Source of the DNA: Halolactibacillus miurensis
Lineage (GTDB): Bacteria; Bacillota; Bacilli; Bacillales; Amphibacillaceae
Direction: 5' to 3'
Length of the DNA stretch: 64,000 nt
Assembly (NCBI RefSeq): GCF_900116255.1
Contig: NZ_FPAI01000001.1
Coordinates: 248,001 to 312,000, forward strand
Part shown: positions 18,201 to 25,629 of the stretch, piece by piece
Numbering within the stretch: position 1 is the first letter of the stretch
How the letters are laid out: the number at the start of each line of letters is the position of its first letter
Notes under the pieces: generated by a model
Database searches by the model: none
The model's input: only the letters and a program-made list of their open reading frames with translations
Told to the model about the DNA's origin: nothing
Position numbers and translations under genes: made by a program

Positions 18201-19556
18201 AATTGGCTATACAGCTTCACGGATTTACAGGAGTATGATAATCAAGGTGTTCGCTACACATACACCATCACAGAAGAATCAGTAGAAGGCTACCAATCTG
18301 AAGTGGACGGGTTTGATTTGACTAACCTCCGCGTTGGTGAAACATCTATTAGTGGAGAGAAAATATGGTTAGATGATGATAATCCTGAGCGGCCAGAGGA
18401 CATTACCGTGAACTTACTTCAAAATGGTATCGTCATTGACTCACAACTTGTCAGTGAATCAAGTAACTGGATGTATCATTTTGATCAACTTCATGCCTTT
18501 GACGAAGAAGGTGTTCGGTATAACTATACCGTAGAAGAAGCACCTGTTTCTGGTTATGATGTAAGTTATGAAGAAACAGATGAAGGTTTCGACATTACTA
18601 ACGTACGTGTGGGCAGAACGGAAGTTAGTGGAGAAAAAACGTGGATAGACGGTGAGTCATCAGACAGACCTGAATTGATTACGGTGAATCTGCTCAGAAA
18701 CGGTATAGAGATTGATCAACAAATGGTCACGTCAGCTGATAACTGGCGATACAGCTTCACGGATTTACAGGAGTATGATAATCAAGGTATTCGCTACACA
18801 TACACCATCACAGAAGAACCTGTGGAGGGATATGACACAACGATTAACGGTTATGATATTGAAAACCTCCGTGTAGGAACGGTAACGATTAGTGGAGAAA
18901 AAACGTGGCAAGATGACGATCCAACGGATCGCCCAGAGTTGATTAAAATCAATCTACTTCAGAATGATGTCGTGATTCAAACACTTGAAGTGACGGCAAA
19001 GGATGGTTGGACCTATCAATTTAAAGACATACCAGAATTTAATGAAGTAGGTGAGCGTTACGAATATCGGGTAACAGAAGATGGTGTCCCAGGTTATCAC
19101 ACGGAAATTGATGGCTATAACGTGATTAACACACGAACAGGTGAGACGTCGGTTACTGTTAATAAAACTTGGTTGAATGATTCACTATTGGATCGCCCAG
19201 AATTTATCACTGTTCATTTACTCCGTAACGGCGAACGAGTGGATACAATTCAAATAACCAGTGGAATGGATTGGTCCTACACATTCCGAGACCTAGCTGC
19301 TTATGATGATTTCGGTAAGGTGTATATCTATACGATTGCAGAAGAATCGATACCAGGTTATGAGACTGTCATCGATGGCTATAACATAACCAATGAAAAA
19401 ATAGTCGTTAGTATACATGAGGAGCCAGAAGATTCTGATGAAGAAACTTTACCAAACACAGCGACAACATTATTTAACTATTTATTAATGGGCGCTGTAT
19501 TAATGGTAATTGGATGGATAAGTCTAATGACTTCAAAAAAGAGAACAAATAAATAA
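12297..19556 (+). CDS. Giant LPxTG-type wall-anchored adhesin with collagen-binding-like, SpaA and Cna-B repeats
   Basis: The 2419-residue protein has a signal peptide (residues 1-29), an acidic Thr/Glu-rich linker near 150-180, and an MSCRAMM-like N-terminal head. Next are about five collagen-binding-like domains up to residue 1045, each opening with a pattern such as TWTVDVN or DWSIIIN and a VxVTD strand. Six SpaA-like domains begin near 1052, 1149, 1246, 1346, 1449 and 1551, and eight Cna-B domains near 1647, 1741, 1834, 1927, 2015, 2107, 2195 and 2283. Their EKTW lysines and TNVR asparagines suit intramolecular isopeptide bonds. The sorting signal is LPNTA at 2385, a hydrophobic helix and KKRTNK. 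I see no cysteine. Its ligand is unknown; the neighbouring signalling genes may control it. Confidence 0.93.
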   Translation: MKKSISMVLLFVLLINTLSSSLMIPQVLAETTKVSAIESIVFETEEEKLSLDEASGKGAVVVNWTTMSMDSTESITETMKIPDRISITNQSGELIDEQTQAIIGEYKIEANQLSLLFDAGIVDTYRGSISIEAIVEEDTVRNHVYGDKGVESTENTQENQLEDNETVETEETTEIAESSDMKITSFTTEAEVTDHFYIETTVKKDGEVLIDGTEIIVAPPFSHTVLELTYDFELENGHSYGDGSFYTIEVPSMFTIPQVPESDSSELKRADGTVFGEFYTNGNDIVIVFNDTITQESNIQGNITLEAAFDGAYDGPAEGEPIVFPFGENDTVEFPISFKPDENGLDKQGIGNRGYNTETITWTVDVNKNLQQMSNVVLTDQTSTGDHSFMEASFKIYELTMNADGSFEEPLTDVTDAVLNNDFNLTVDPSDKSYELRMGDINKGYRIVYDTTVNDRVGTEYKNNVTLTSDSPDVLTTDATVAVTRGKPLEKEATDYDDVGQIVDWEVKYNYDEKDIGQEQAVLTDTFQDNNQQLIDGSMEVYKVSIDPDTGVEIGKERYENYTLTRTASGYEIQFNESIHEPFKIKYQTETIDRVSEDGIVTNTIEDDFGNESEGSQTIGQGILIKNNTGANYKEKTTDWSIIINRDEEVMTNVTVTDKLPAGFTFDEASLNINGYEGETTVTYSDANDEMTIKFLDDVTQRVDITYTTDIDFDVAGREGSYSNSAVAEWMPEGESTMVTKTGSATFVPDGYTKNNGFKFGRYNVKEKEITWTIGVNYNNETLEDVVVTDPILGNQNFDITSVKIYEMILTGGANGFEKGTEVTGDFTITDLADSLGTEVAFSVRLGDIQTGYVIEFTTDFSDETVEALYENTATIESDNHEDTVLDASVSPRYGGEFTTKSGQQNSDNGRIVNWTVNVNRSQSKLDNVVITDTPSINQTIIQETLTIYGTTATETNIVKDSEAVLEEGIDYTVTFNENENGQESYEINFLSSIEEAYVLEYDTYILYEGDGNISNELSIVGQQVAEGEGDTNVNQAIDFRSISGSISGEVGSLTIKKVDAENNETALEGAAFHLYDEAGDVLIKTGTTDSNGELRFINLLFGEYQLKEVTPPEGYTVNPAVGDSQNVTVGSGSVDNNRIIEVENYEIKPDIRLTKIDGTTNEALENVGFTLYDADNDPVGNEHVTDASGVIYLEDLTPGDYYFKETTEKEHYQENSTEYYFTIKDNHTVLDIERDAITVENELIPGSAFMEKVDADTVSSNNGLSGARFSIVSTDEGINFSKTVISDENGLIETGDLRPGNYTIEEISAPNGFNLSDREPIPFNIALSQTDPVEISTEPFGNNVKTTAAEILKRDAVSNRSLAGAKFELSYQSGDYYDSNKSFTSITGETDENGILRFDNLKPGIYELVETEAPSGYILDQTPIEIEVTLDDVALGQVVRTTVDNHPFAAIRLKKVDNETGASLSGARFELIDSSDQVVSGYETLMTDHNGMIELTGLVAGDYRLREIAAPDGYAIQTGGYTSDVFTVNDAVTETELIELNDVGNDIVKGSVKLVKVDGETNETLPGVEFQLEATSLVNSGTYEATTHTTDENGEISVEGLRPGTYRFTEVAPLDGYQPHVGEVTFAINFPHDEQLVELEVSNYKLTSIPVRKVWNDNNQPENRPDVITVELLQNNLPTGETLELTAEKNWEGIFENLDAIDSNSDFYEYTVREVVPGEGYLLQSVTGNQTDGFDIQNVETTDITIEKTWLDASSDVRPEEITVTLYQDDVAFETLTVKAIDNWQGQFADIPIYNLDGSPFNYRVEESDIPNYDLSQIIETETGFEIENVRSALTDVTGEKVWLDDEANDRPETITVHLLQNGEELTSQEVSDVTGWSYSFNELDAFDENGVAHNYTVEEAPVPGYDVSYEETDTGYDITNVRVGTIDVSGEKTWLDGESSDRPESITVNLLRNGIEIDQQVVNSADNWLYSFTDLQEYDNQGVRYTYTITEESVEGYQSEVDGFDLTNLRVGETSISGEKIWLDDDNPERPEDITVNLLQNGIVIDSQLVSESSNWMYHFDQLHAFDEEGVRYNYTVEEAPVSGYDVSYEETDEGFDITNVRVGRTEVSGEKTWIDGESSDRPELITVNLLRNGIEIDQQMVTSADNWRYSFTDLQEYDNQGIRYTYTITEEPVEGYDTTINGYDIENLRVGTVTISGEKTWQDDDPTDRPELIKINLLQNDVVIQTLEVTAKDGWTYQFKDIPEFNEVGERYEYRVTEDGVPGYHTEIDGYNVINTRTGETSVTVNKTWLNDSLLDRPEFITVHLLRNGERVDTIQITSGMDWSYTFRDLAAYDDFGKVYIYTIAEESIPGYETVIDGYNITNEKIVVSIHEEPEDSDEETLPNTATTLFNYLLMGAVLMVIGWISLMTSKKRTNK
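17799..18878 (+). repeat. Tandem duplication of a 540-bp (two Cna-B domain) unit inside the adhesin gene
   Basis: Bases 17799-18338 and 18339-18878 encode Cna-B domains 3-4 and 5-6. Stretches such as GGTATAGAGATTGATCAACA at 18162 and 18702, and the segments near 17980 and 18520, recur exactly 540 bases apart with few differences. Other domain pairs in the gene are far more diverged, so this duplication is recent. Confidence 0.85.
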
Positions 19557-19571
19557 TTTTCCTTAAAAAGA

Positions 19572-19602
19572 TAAAAGCTATCACGACTGTGTGATAGCTT
19601 TT
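19572..19602. terminator. Bidirectional terminator between adhesin and response-regulator genes
   Basis: AAAAGCTATCAC pairs with GTGATAGCTTTT around a short loop; A and T runs flank both sides, and the two genes converge here. Confidence 0.8.
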
Positions 19603-19617
19603 ACTCTATAGACAAGG

Positions 19618-20751
19618 TTAAGTATGGTATTGTCTTTGCCACTCTGCAAACCATTTTTTTATCGTTGTATCCATTGACACGTTTAAATCGTGAAGGTGTT
19701 TTTTTAAATCTTTGTATTGATGTTCTACCAGCATGCGATAATTTAAATCCGCATAGAGCTTCATTAATTGAAAAGCTACTTGTTCGTCATCTGGACGATG
19801 TTTAATTATTGTTGTATACCAACGCGAGGCTTGTTTAATGTCATTTTTTTTAAAATGAAAGTCGGCGAATAACTTGGCGTGATGTAACCAAATTTCATCT
19901 ATTTCAAACCGTTCAGCTTCAGCCCAGATATAATCAAGTTCTGCTAAATAAACACCTTTATACATATCTAAATGACGCTGATACTCAGATTGAGTAGCAT
20001 CCGTTAGTACGGTTGATTTATTAAAAAAAGCACACCATAAGTGTTTATCAACCTTTGCGTGATTTAATTTAACAGCATAGCCCTGATCGATATTAGCGAT
20101 TGTAATAAAATGACTGAATGGTTTTAATGATTTTCTGACGTTATAGATATTCACATAGAGATTAGCAAATCCCTTATCAGGGTCAACATCTGGCCATAGC
20201 GTTTCAACCATTTTACTTTTTGATAAAACGTCCCCAGCATGGTGAAGTAAAAATAGAAATACTTCTTTTGATTTACTCGTGCGCCACTGAATCGTGGCAG
20301 TAATAGAAGCATCATCCATAATAAACTCAAGCGATCCTAGCACTTGAATCAATAACTGTCTATTTTCAGAGAGGATGGTATTGTTAGGCGGTAATTGCTG
20401 TTCTATTCGTTTAATGGTCTTTTTTAAACGATTTAATTGAACGGGTTTTAATAAGTAATCGAGTGCACTTAATTCGAAAGCTTCGATTGCATAACTTTTA
20501 TGTGCCGATACAAAAACAATATGTATATGAGGGTACTGTTCATTCAGTTGTTCAGCAAGAGATAGTCCATCAACCTCGGGCATCTCGATATCTAAAAATA
20601 CCACATCTATTTGTTTTAATGTGTCAGTGTGGTCATCAAGATATGGTGTTGTGGAAGTGAACAATATATGTATATTAGCTAACTTCTTTAATTGATGTGT
20701 AAGAAAATCAATGGCCATGGTCTCATCGTCAAAGATACAAACTTTCATCAT
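19618..20751 (-). CDS. Response regulator with receiver, SARP-type winged helix and BTAD domain
   Basis: The 377-residue protein begins with a receiver domain: acidic pair in FDDE, phospho-acceptor Asp54 in VFLDIEMP, switch residue in VFVSAHK, and LLKPV. Residues of about 135-215 form an OmpR/SARP winged helix (SKSKEVFLFLLHH, then MVETLWPD and VNIYNVRKSL). The C-terminal 120 residues are a helical bacterial transcriptional activation domain. It should be activated by the hybrid kinase encoded divergently at 21459. The adhesin gene on its other side is the obvious candidate target. Two ATGs in tandem (20751, 20748) follow AAAGGAGG; the second has better spacing. Confidence 0.87.
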   Translation of the reverse strand: MMKVCIFDDETMAIDFLTHQLKKLANIHILFTSTTPYLDDHTDTLKQIDVVFLDIEMPEVDGLSLAEQLNEQYPHIHIVFVSAHKSYAIEAFELSALDYLLKPVQLNRLKKTIKRIEQQLPPNNTILSENRQLLIQVLGSLEFIMDDASITATIQWRTSKSKEVFLFLLHHAGDVLSKSKMVETLWPDVDPDKGFANLYVNIYNVRKSLKPFSHFITIANIDQGYAVKLNHAKVDKHLWCAFFNKSTVLTDATQSEYQRHLDMYKGVYLAELDYIWAEAERFEIDEIWLHHAKLFADFHFKKNDIKQASRWYTTIIKHRPDDEQVAFQLMKLYADLNYRMLVEHQYKDLKKHLHDLNVSMDTTIKKWFAEWQRQYHT

Positions 20752-20879
20752 CGTGCCTCCTTTGTTGTGACCTATTACCTAAAAACGTTATGAACGTGTT
20801 TAGATTTAGTCAAGCTGTCGCTGTTATAATTATTAGACGAGTTATTTGAAATATTATGGTAGAATAGGAGTGACTTAAA

Positions 20880-21428
20880 ATGAATATCAATTATTATCTA
20901 ATTATTATTATTGTGTTAATTGTCATTATATCACAATTATCCATAAACAGAAATAAATATAAACGCCTAGCACTAACAGATGCGACGACAGGATTACCGA
21001 ATAAACGTGCCCTTAGTAAACTTATGAATAAAAAAAACGGCGAGCATTATGTCATTTATTATATTGATTTAGATACGTTTAAAAAAATCAATGACAGTTA
21101 TGGTCATGATTGTGGTGACTATGTATTAAAACAAGTAGCCGATCGCCTGTCGTTGATTGTGAAGCAAGATGAAAACGTCTACCGTGTAGGTGGAGACGAG
21201 TTTATTTATCCAGCAAAACGGCACAATGAGAAAATACAAGAGACGCTTTCTTTTGCGATACTAGACAGTATAAAACAATCGATTGACTATCAAGATGTGT
21301 CGATCAACGTGACCGCGACAATAGGTATATCTGAAAGTTCGGTGTTAAATAAGTCCGTAATGATTGAAGCTGATCAAGCTTTACTTTTAGCTAAAAGATA
21401 CCGCAAAGGATCGGCTATGCATTATTAA
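20880..21428 (+). CDS. Membrane-anchored GGDEF diguanylate cyclase
   Basis: A single N-terminal membrane helix (about residues 5-22) is followed by a complete GGDEF domain: LTDATTGLPNKRAL, DLDTFKKINDSYGHDCGD, and an intact GGDEF signature at residues 104-108, then a C-terminal AKRYRKGSAMHY. The protein should make cyclic di-GMP from GTP at the membrane. With 182 residues it has no sensor domain of its own, and I see no RxxD product-inhibition site just before the signature. It lies 30 bases upstream of the hybrid kinase on the same strand, so the two are probably cotranscribed. No EAL or HD-GYP phosphodiesterase is present nearby. Confidence 0.9.
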   Translation: MNINYYLIIIIVLIVIISQLSINRNKYKRLALTDATTGLPNKRALSKLMNKKNGEHYVIYYIDLDTFKKINDSYGHDCGDYVLKQVADRLSLIVKQDENVYRVGGDEFIYPAKRHNEKIQETLSFAILDSIKQSIDYQDVSINVTATIGISESSVLNKSVMIEADQALLLAKRYRKGSAMHY

Positions 21429-21458
21429 TTAACTAAGAACAGTTAAGAAGGTGATTAA

Positions 21459-24400
21459 ATGTTTAAACAAGAACAGTTAATGCAAAAGCGGTATATATTT
21501 TTATTGGCGTTAGTATTTATACTGATGCTGATGAGTTTTCGTTTTATTTGGATTCATGCCCATCAAACCGTTGAGTACCCATTAATCGATAACGGTGAAC
21601 TAGATTTATCTCATTGGACATTTACTGATGAAACTTTATCTCTTAACGGGGAATGGACTTTTTATCCACAAGCTTTCATTGAGACAGAGGGAACAAAGAT
21701 AGGACAAAAACAAACAACAATTGATGTGCCAAGCGATTGGACATACGTGCTAGACGGTGTTTATCCAGAGTCAGAGGCTTATGGGTATGGGAGTTACAAA
21801 GCAACGATTCAATTACCCTCTGATCGTCCGTCTATCTTTGGTGTCAGAATAAAAAGCTTACATACAAGTTCAAGAGTTATCGCAAATGGCGAAGTAGTAA
21901 AGACAGTGAACACACCAGCTACATCATTTGAGTCGATACCAACTTTTCGCGGACCTTTTTACGCCTTATTTCCACTCGCTCCTGATACAGATACCCTTCA
22001 TTTAGTGATTGAGTTGTCAAACTATGATACACCTTATATGGGTGGTATTAATAAGTCAATTACCTTTGGGTCGGACGAAGCCATTGCAAAAGAAGTGAAT
22101 ATGCAAGAAACCCTACAGATGACAGTAATTATCATCTTATTACTACATGCTATCTATGCTTTTTTGCTTTCTATTATTGGTAAACGATTCAAACAAAAAG
22201 AACTCGTTTTATTTGGTTTAATGCTTGTCTTTATGGCTCTTGGTAGTGCACTAGATGACGAGACGTTTATTCAGCTACCTATTCAGAATGAGTACAGCTT
22301 TAGAATTATGACGTTTTTTTACGTGTGTTTACTCATATTGATGGTGCAGTTTATTCACCGATTATTCCCGATTCATCATCGCTTTGTGAAAGTTGTCACT
22401 GTCATTAATGGTGTGATGGGGGGGTTAACTCTAGGGATTGTTCCGTTTGAGTATCTATCTATTCTTCTTGGCTTATACTATGTGTTTTATTTTGTGACCA
22501 TCAGCTATATGATGTATTCAACGATCCAATATATTAGAAAAGGAGAAACGGACGGGTATTTCATTTTGTTTTTCATCATCAGCTACACGTCTAATATCAT
22601 TTGGGGTTTTTTAATGCTGAGTGACATCGTTGACTTTCCGTTTTATCCGTTTGATTTTATTTTTGCGATTCTATCAATTGCCTTATTGTTATTTAGCCGT
22701 CATCACCACTTACTAATTGTGTCGGAAAATCAGCGCGCAAAGTTAATCGAAGAGGATCAAAAGAAAGATCAATTTTTAGCAAATACATCACATGAGATTA
22801 GAAATCCTCTACATGCGATGATTAATATCGCCCAAACTTTATTGAATGAACATGAGGCACTTGATTCGGAGACAAAGTATCACTTATCATTGATGATTAG
22901 AATTGGTCATCAGTTGACCTTTACCTTAAACGATATATTGGATATCACAAAACTAAAAGAGCGAGATATTACTTTAGAAAAAGCGATCGTCGATATAAAA
23001 ACATTGACGGATGAAGTCATTGATATTGTGACATTTATGACGAATAAAACGGAGGTAAGCATTGAAAATCATCTTAATCCAACCGTATTCGTTTACGCTG
23101 ACCGCCATCGCTTGCTACGGATACTGTTTAATTTACTGCATAACGCAGTGAAATTCACAGATAGAGGGATCATTGTTGTCGAAGCAAAAAAACAACAAAC
23201 GATGCTTAAAGTGTCTATCATAGACCCAGGAATCGGTATGACCGAAAAAGAAATGGAGCGTATCTTTCAGCCTTATGAAAAGCTCTCGACGTATGAACGA
23301 GATGCAGGTGGTATTGGTCTTGGACTGAGTATTTCTAGACAACTTATTGAACAGCACGGCGGTATGCTTCAAGTATCATCAGAAAAAGGTGTTGGATCAG
23401 AATTTCATCTGACGTTACCGCTGGCTACTGATAAGCAAGTGAGTGACTCAGAACTCATGAAGCAACCATCATCTATCGTACTGCCCGAAATGAAAGAAGA
23501 TGCCTCACCCACAAGGCATCGATCTAATAAAGCGTTACCGAAAGTACTTGTTATTGATGATGATAGTGTGAATTTAAAAGTACTTAAAAGTATGCTTGAG
23601 CCAGTTTATGATGTTGTTGCGACAACGAGTCCAGAGGCTGCTCTTCAACTTATTGATGAACAACTTTATGACTTAGTTATCTCTGACGTGATGATGCCTA
23701 AACTATCTGGTTATCAGTTAACAGAAGAAATCAGAAAACGCTACACACTCTCAGAGCTGCCTATTTTACTTCTTACGGCTAGAAGTCAACCAGAGGATGT
23801 GTATACGGGCTTTTTATCAGGTGCGAATGATTATATTGTAAAACCTGTCGATTCGTTGGAATTGCAAGCACGTGTGAGAGCATTGACGGAGTTAAAACAA
23901 TCGATTCATAGACAACTTCAATTAGAAGCGGCTTGGTTACATGCACAGATTAAACCGCATTTCATTTTCAATACATTGAATGCCATTGCCTCGCTGAGTA
24001 CGACAGATATTGATCAAATGGTTGATTTAATCCACGCTTTTGGTCAGTATTTAACGAATAGTTTTAGTCTGAATAACACAAAGCAACTTATTCCGCTGTC
24101 CGAAGAGTTAGAGTTGGTGGAAGCCTATCTTTATATTAATCAGTTGCGTTTTAAAGAAAGAGTGGCTTATGAGGTGGATGTAAATAAAGTAGAAGGTGTT
24201 TATCTACCACCGCTTGTGCTCCAAACTTTAGTGGAAAATGCATTGAAACACGGGATTTTAAAACAGGGCAATGGTGGAATGATTACGATTTCTGGAAAAC
24301 GGTATGCTTCTCATTATCGACTGGAAGTAATAGATAATGGTGTTGGCATTTCTAGTGATAAGTTAAAAGAAATCTTACGCAATGAGATTGATGAGAAACA

Positions 24401-24518
24401 TATTGGATTAGCTAATACGAATATGCGACTGAAGAAACTGTGCCAGCAACAATTAAATATTCAATCGATAGAAGGTAAAGGAACAACAATTACGATTGAT
24501 TTACCAATTAATAAATAA
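21459..24518 (+). CDS. Hybrid sensor histidine kinase: 7TM-DISM-type sensor, HisKA kinase, receiver, LytS-type second kinase
   Basis: The 1019-residue protein has an N-terminal membrane helix (11-34), an extracellular jelly-roll-like domain (about 40-215), seven membrane helices (about 220-420), and a HisKA module with His445 in SHEIRNPLHAM. A HATPase with GGIGLGLSISRQ follows, then a receiver domain (695-815) with Asp743 in ISDVMMP, and a second LytS/HisK_5-type kinase with His834 in IKPHFIFNTL plus a second HATPase (ENALKHG). The order fits internal phosphorelay control of the second kinase, which would phosphorylate the SARP-type regulator encoded divergently. The sensor type usually detects extracellular carbohydrates or related ligands, but nothing here fixes the signal. 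Confidence 0.9.
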   Translation: MFKQEQLMQKRYIFLLALVFILMLMSFRFIWIHAHQTVEYPLIDNGELDLSHWTFTDETLSLNGEWTFYPQAFIETEGTKIGQKQTTIDVPSDWTYVLDGVYPESEAYGYGSYKATIQLPSDRPSIFGVRIKSLHTSSRVIANGEVVKTVNTPATSFESIPTFRGPFYALFPLAPDTDTLHLVIELSNYDTPYMGGINKSITFGSDEAIAKEVNMQETLQMTVIIILLLHAIYAFLLSIIGKRFKQKELVLFGLMLVFMALGSALDDETFIQLPIQNEYSFRIMTFFYVCLLILMVQFIHRLFPIHHRFVKVVTVINGVMGGLTLGIVPFEYLSILLGLYYVFYFVTISYMMYSTIQYIRKGETDGYFILFFIISYTSNIIWGFLMLSDIVDFPFYPFDFIFAILSIALLLFSRHHHLLIVSENQRAKLIEEDQKKDQFLANTSHEIRNPLHAMINIAQTLLNEHEALDSETKYHLSLMIRIGHQLTFTLNDILDITKLKERDITLEKAIVDIKTLTDEVIDIVTFMTNKTEVSIENHLNPTVFVYADRHRLLRILFNLLHNAVKFTDRGIIVVEAKKQQTMLKVSIIDPGIGMTEKEMERIFQPYEKLSTYERDAGGIGLGLSISRQLIEQHGGMLQVSSEKGVGSEFHLTLPLATDKQVSDSELMKQPSSIVLPEMKEDASPTRHRSNKALPKVLVIDDDSVNLKVLKSMLEPVYDVVATTSPEAALQLIDEQLYDLVISDVMMPKLSGYQLTEEIRKRYTLSELPILLLTARSQPEDVYTGFLSGANDYIVKPVDSLELQARVRALTELKQSIHRQLQLEAAWLHAQIKPHFIFNTLNAIASLSTTDIDQMVDLIHAFGQYLTNSFSLNNTKQLIPLSEELELVEAYLYINQLRFKERVAYEVDVNKVEGVYLPPLVLQTLVENALKHGILKQGNGGMITISGKRYASHYRLEVIDNGVGISSDKLKEILRNEIDEKHIGLANTNMRLKKLCQQQLNIQSIEGKGTTITIDLPINK

Positions 24519-24519
24519 A

Positions 24520-24566
24520 AAGCAGGACCCAATCACGTTAAATGTGACTGGGTCCTGCTATTTTTT
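24520..24566. terminator. Strong terminator after the hybrid kinase gene
   Basis: AGCAGGACCCAATCAC pairs with GTGACTGGGTCCTGCT (one mismatch) and is followed by TATTTTTT. The mnmH gene converges from the right, so it may serve both. Confidence 0.85.
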
Positions 24567-24597
24567 GTAACTGTCTACTAAGATAGTGATAAAACCA

Positions 24598-25629
24598 TTA
24601 ACTTATAGGTAAGTGTTCTTTCACTTGATCTATCGCATCATCCAGTGAAGATGCTTCAATTTCCGTTATTAATTCGTCAGGATAAACCGTTGAATGGTTA
24701 TAACGTGGATCATAATAATAGTCGAGTAAGTCCCGGACGACAGAACGATAGTCGTGTAACTGAAGAGCTTCTTCAATTCGGTGAGCGACAGGTGTATGTA
24801 TCCTACGTTTGATAATCGAGAACGCCTCAACGAACTGATGGTGATACGGTTCTGGATGATAGTCTGATAGAATCAAATCAATCCGCTTCTCAATAGGTAA
24901 AGAAATAAACAATTGTTGACTCTGTTCTTTATGTTGGAAGAAGCGGTCTGGAATTTTTATTTTGCCAATTCGAGCACTTTCACCTTCAATCACGATATAA
25001 GACGCCTCTTGATAATGCATGAGGGCTTCACCTAAGTAAAAATCAAACATGCGTTGGTTCGTTGATGGTAAGCCAATCTGACCGAAGATACTCCCGCGAT
25101 GACTCGCCATCTGTTCTAAGTTAATGACAGGATACCCTTGTTTTTTTAAGGTGTGTAATATTTTCGTCTTCCCATTCCCTGTATGACCATTTAAGACAAA
25201 GAGTTCGGGAATGTGAATGGTTTTAAGCTGCTCTTTCATCCAAAGTCGATAAGCTTTAATGCCACCACTTAGTCGGTTCACATTGATATTCATTAAATCC
25301 AACACGGTTGCGGCTGTTTTACTGCGCATCCCACCTCGCCAACAAAAAACAGTGATAGGCTCAGGTAGTTGTTTAAAGGCGTGAATAAAGGCCGGTAACT
25401 TCTTAGCGTAAATCTCTAAACCACGGTCTTTGGCGGCCTCTTGTCCTTGTTGTTTATAAATGGTACCAACTTCTGCGCGTTCATCATCGGTAAACAGCGG
25501 GATGTTGATCGCACCAGGTATGGTGGCATCGTTGAATTCTTTCGGTGACCTGACATCCACAATGGTTTTTCCAGCTGTTTTTAAATCAAACACATCTTGC
25601 GGGTTAATATCTTTAAACATCGTTGTCAT
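24598..25629 (-). CDS. mnmH: tRNA 2-selenouridine synthase
   Basis: The 343-residue protein joins an N-terminal rhodanese domain (catalytic Cys96 in FCWRGGMRS) to a P-loop domain (GHTGNGKT at 148-155), the defining architecture of SelU/MnmH. The enzyme replaces sulfur by selenium at the wobble 2-thiouridine of tRNAs for Lys, Glu and Gln, through a geranylated intermediate, using selenophosphate. It overlaps the selD stop by four bases (ATGA), so the pair is translationally coupled. The ATG at 25629 has little ribosome site of its own; an ATG three codons later has AAGGA at normal spacing and may be the real start. Confidence 0.95.
   Translation of the reverse strand: MTTMFKDINPQDVFDLKTAGKTIVDVRSPKEFNDATIPGAINIPLFTDDERAEVGTIYKQQGQEAAKDRGLEIYAKKLPAFIHAFKQLPEPITVFCWRGGMRSKTAATVLDLMNINVNRLSGGIKAYRLWMKEQLKTIHIPELFVLNGHTGNGKTKILHTLKKQGYPVINLEQMASHRGSIFGQIGLPSTNQRMFDFYLGEALMHYQEASYIVIEGESARIGKIKIPDRFFQHKEQSQQLFISLPIEKRIDLILSDYHPEPYHHQFVEAFSIIKRRIHTPVAHRIEEALQLHDYRSVVRDLLDYYYDPRYNHSTVYPDELITEIEASSLDDAIDQVKEHLPIS

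Noticed and set aside
17799-18878. CRISPR-like or satellite repeat
   Set aside because: The repeat is in frame, codes for protein domains and is limited to two copies of 540 bases.
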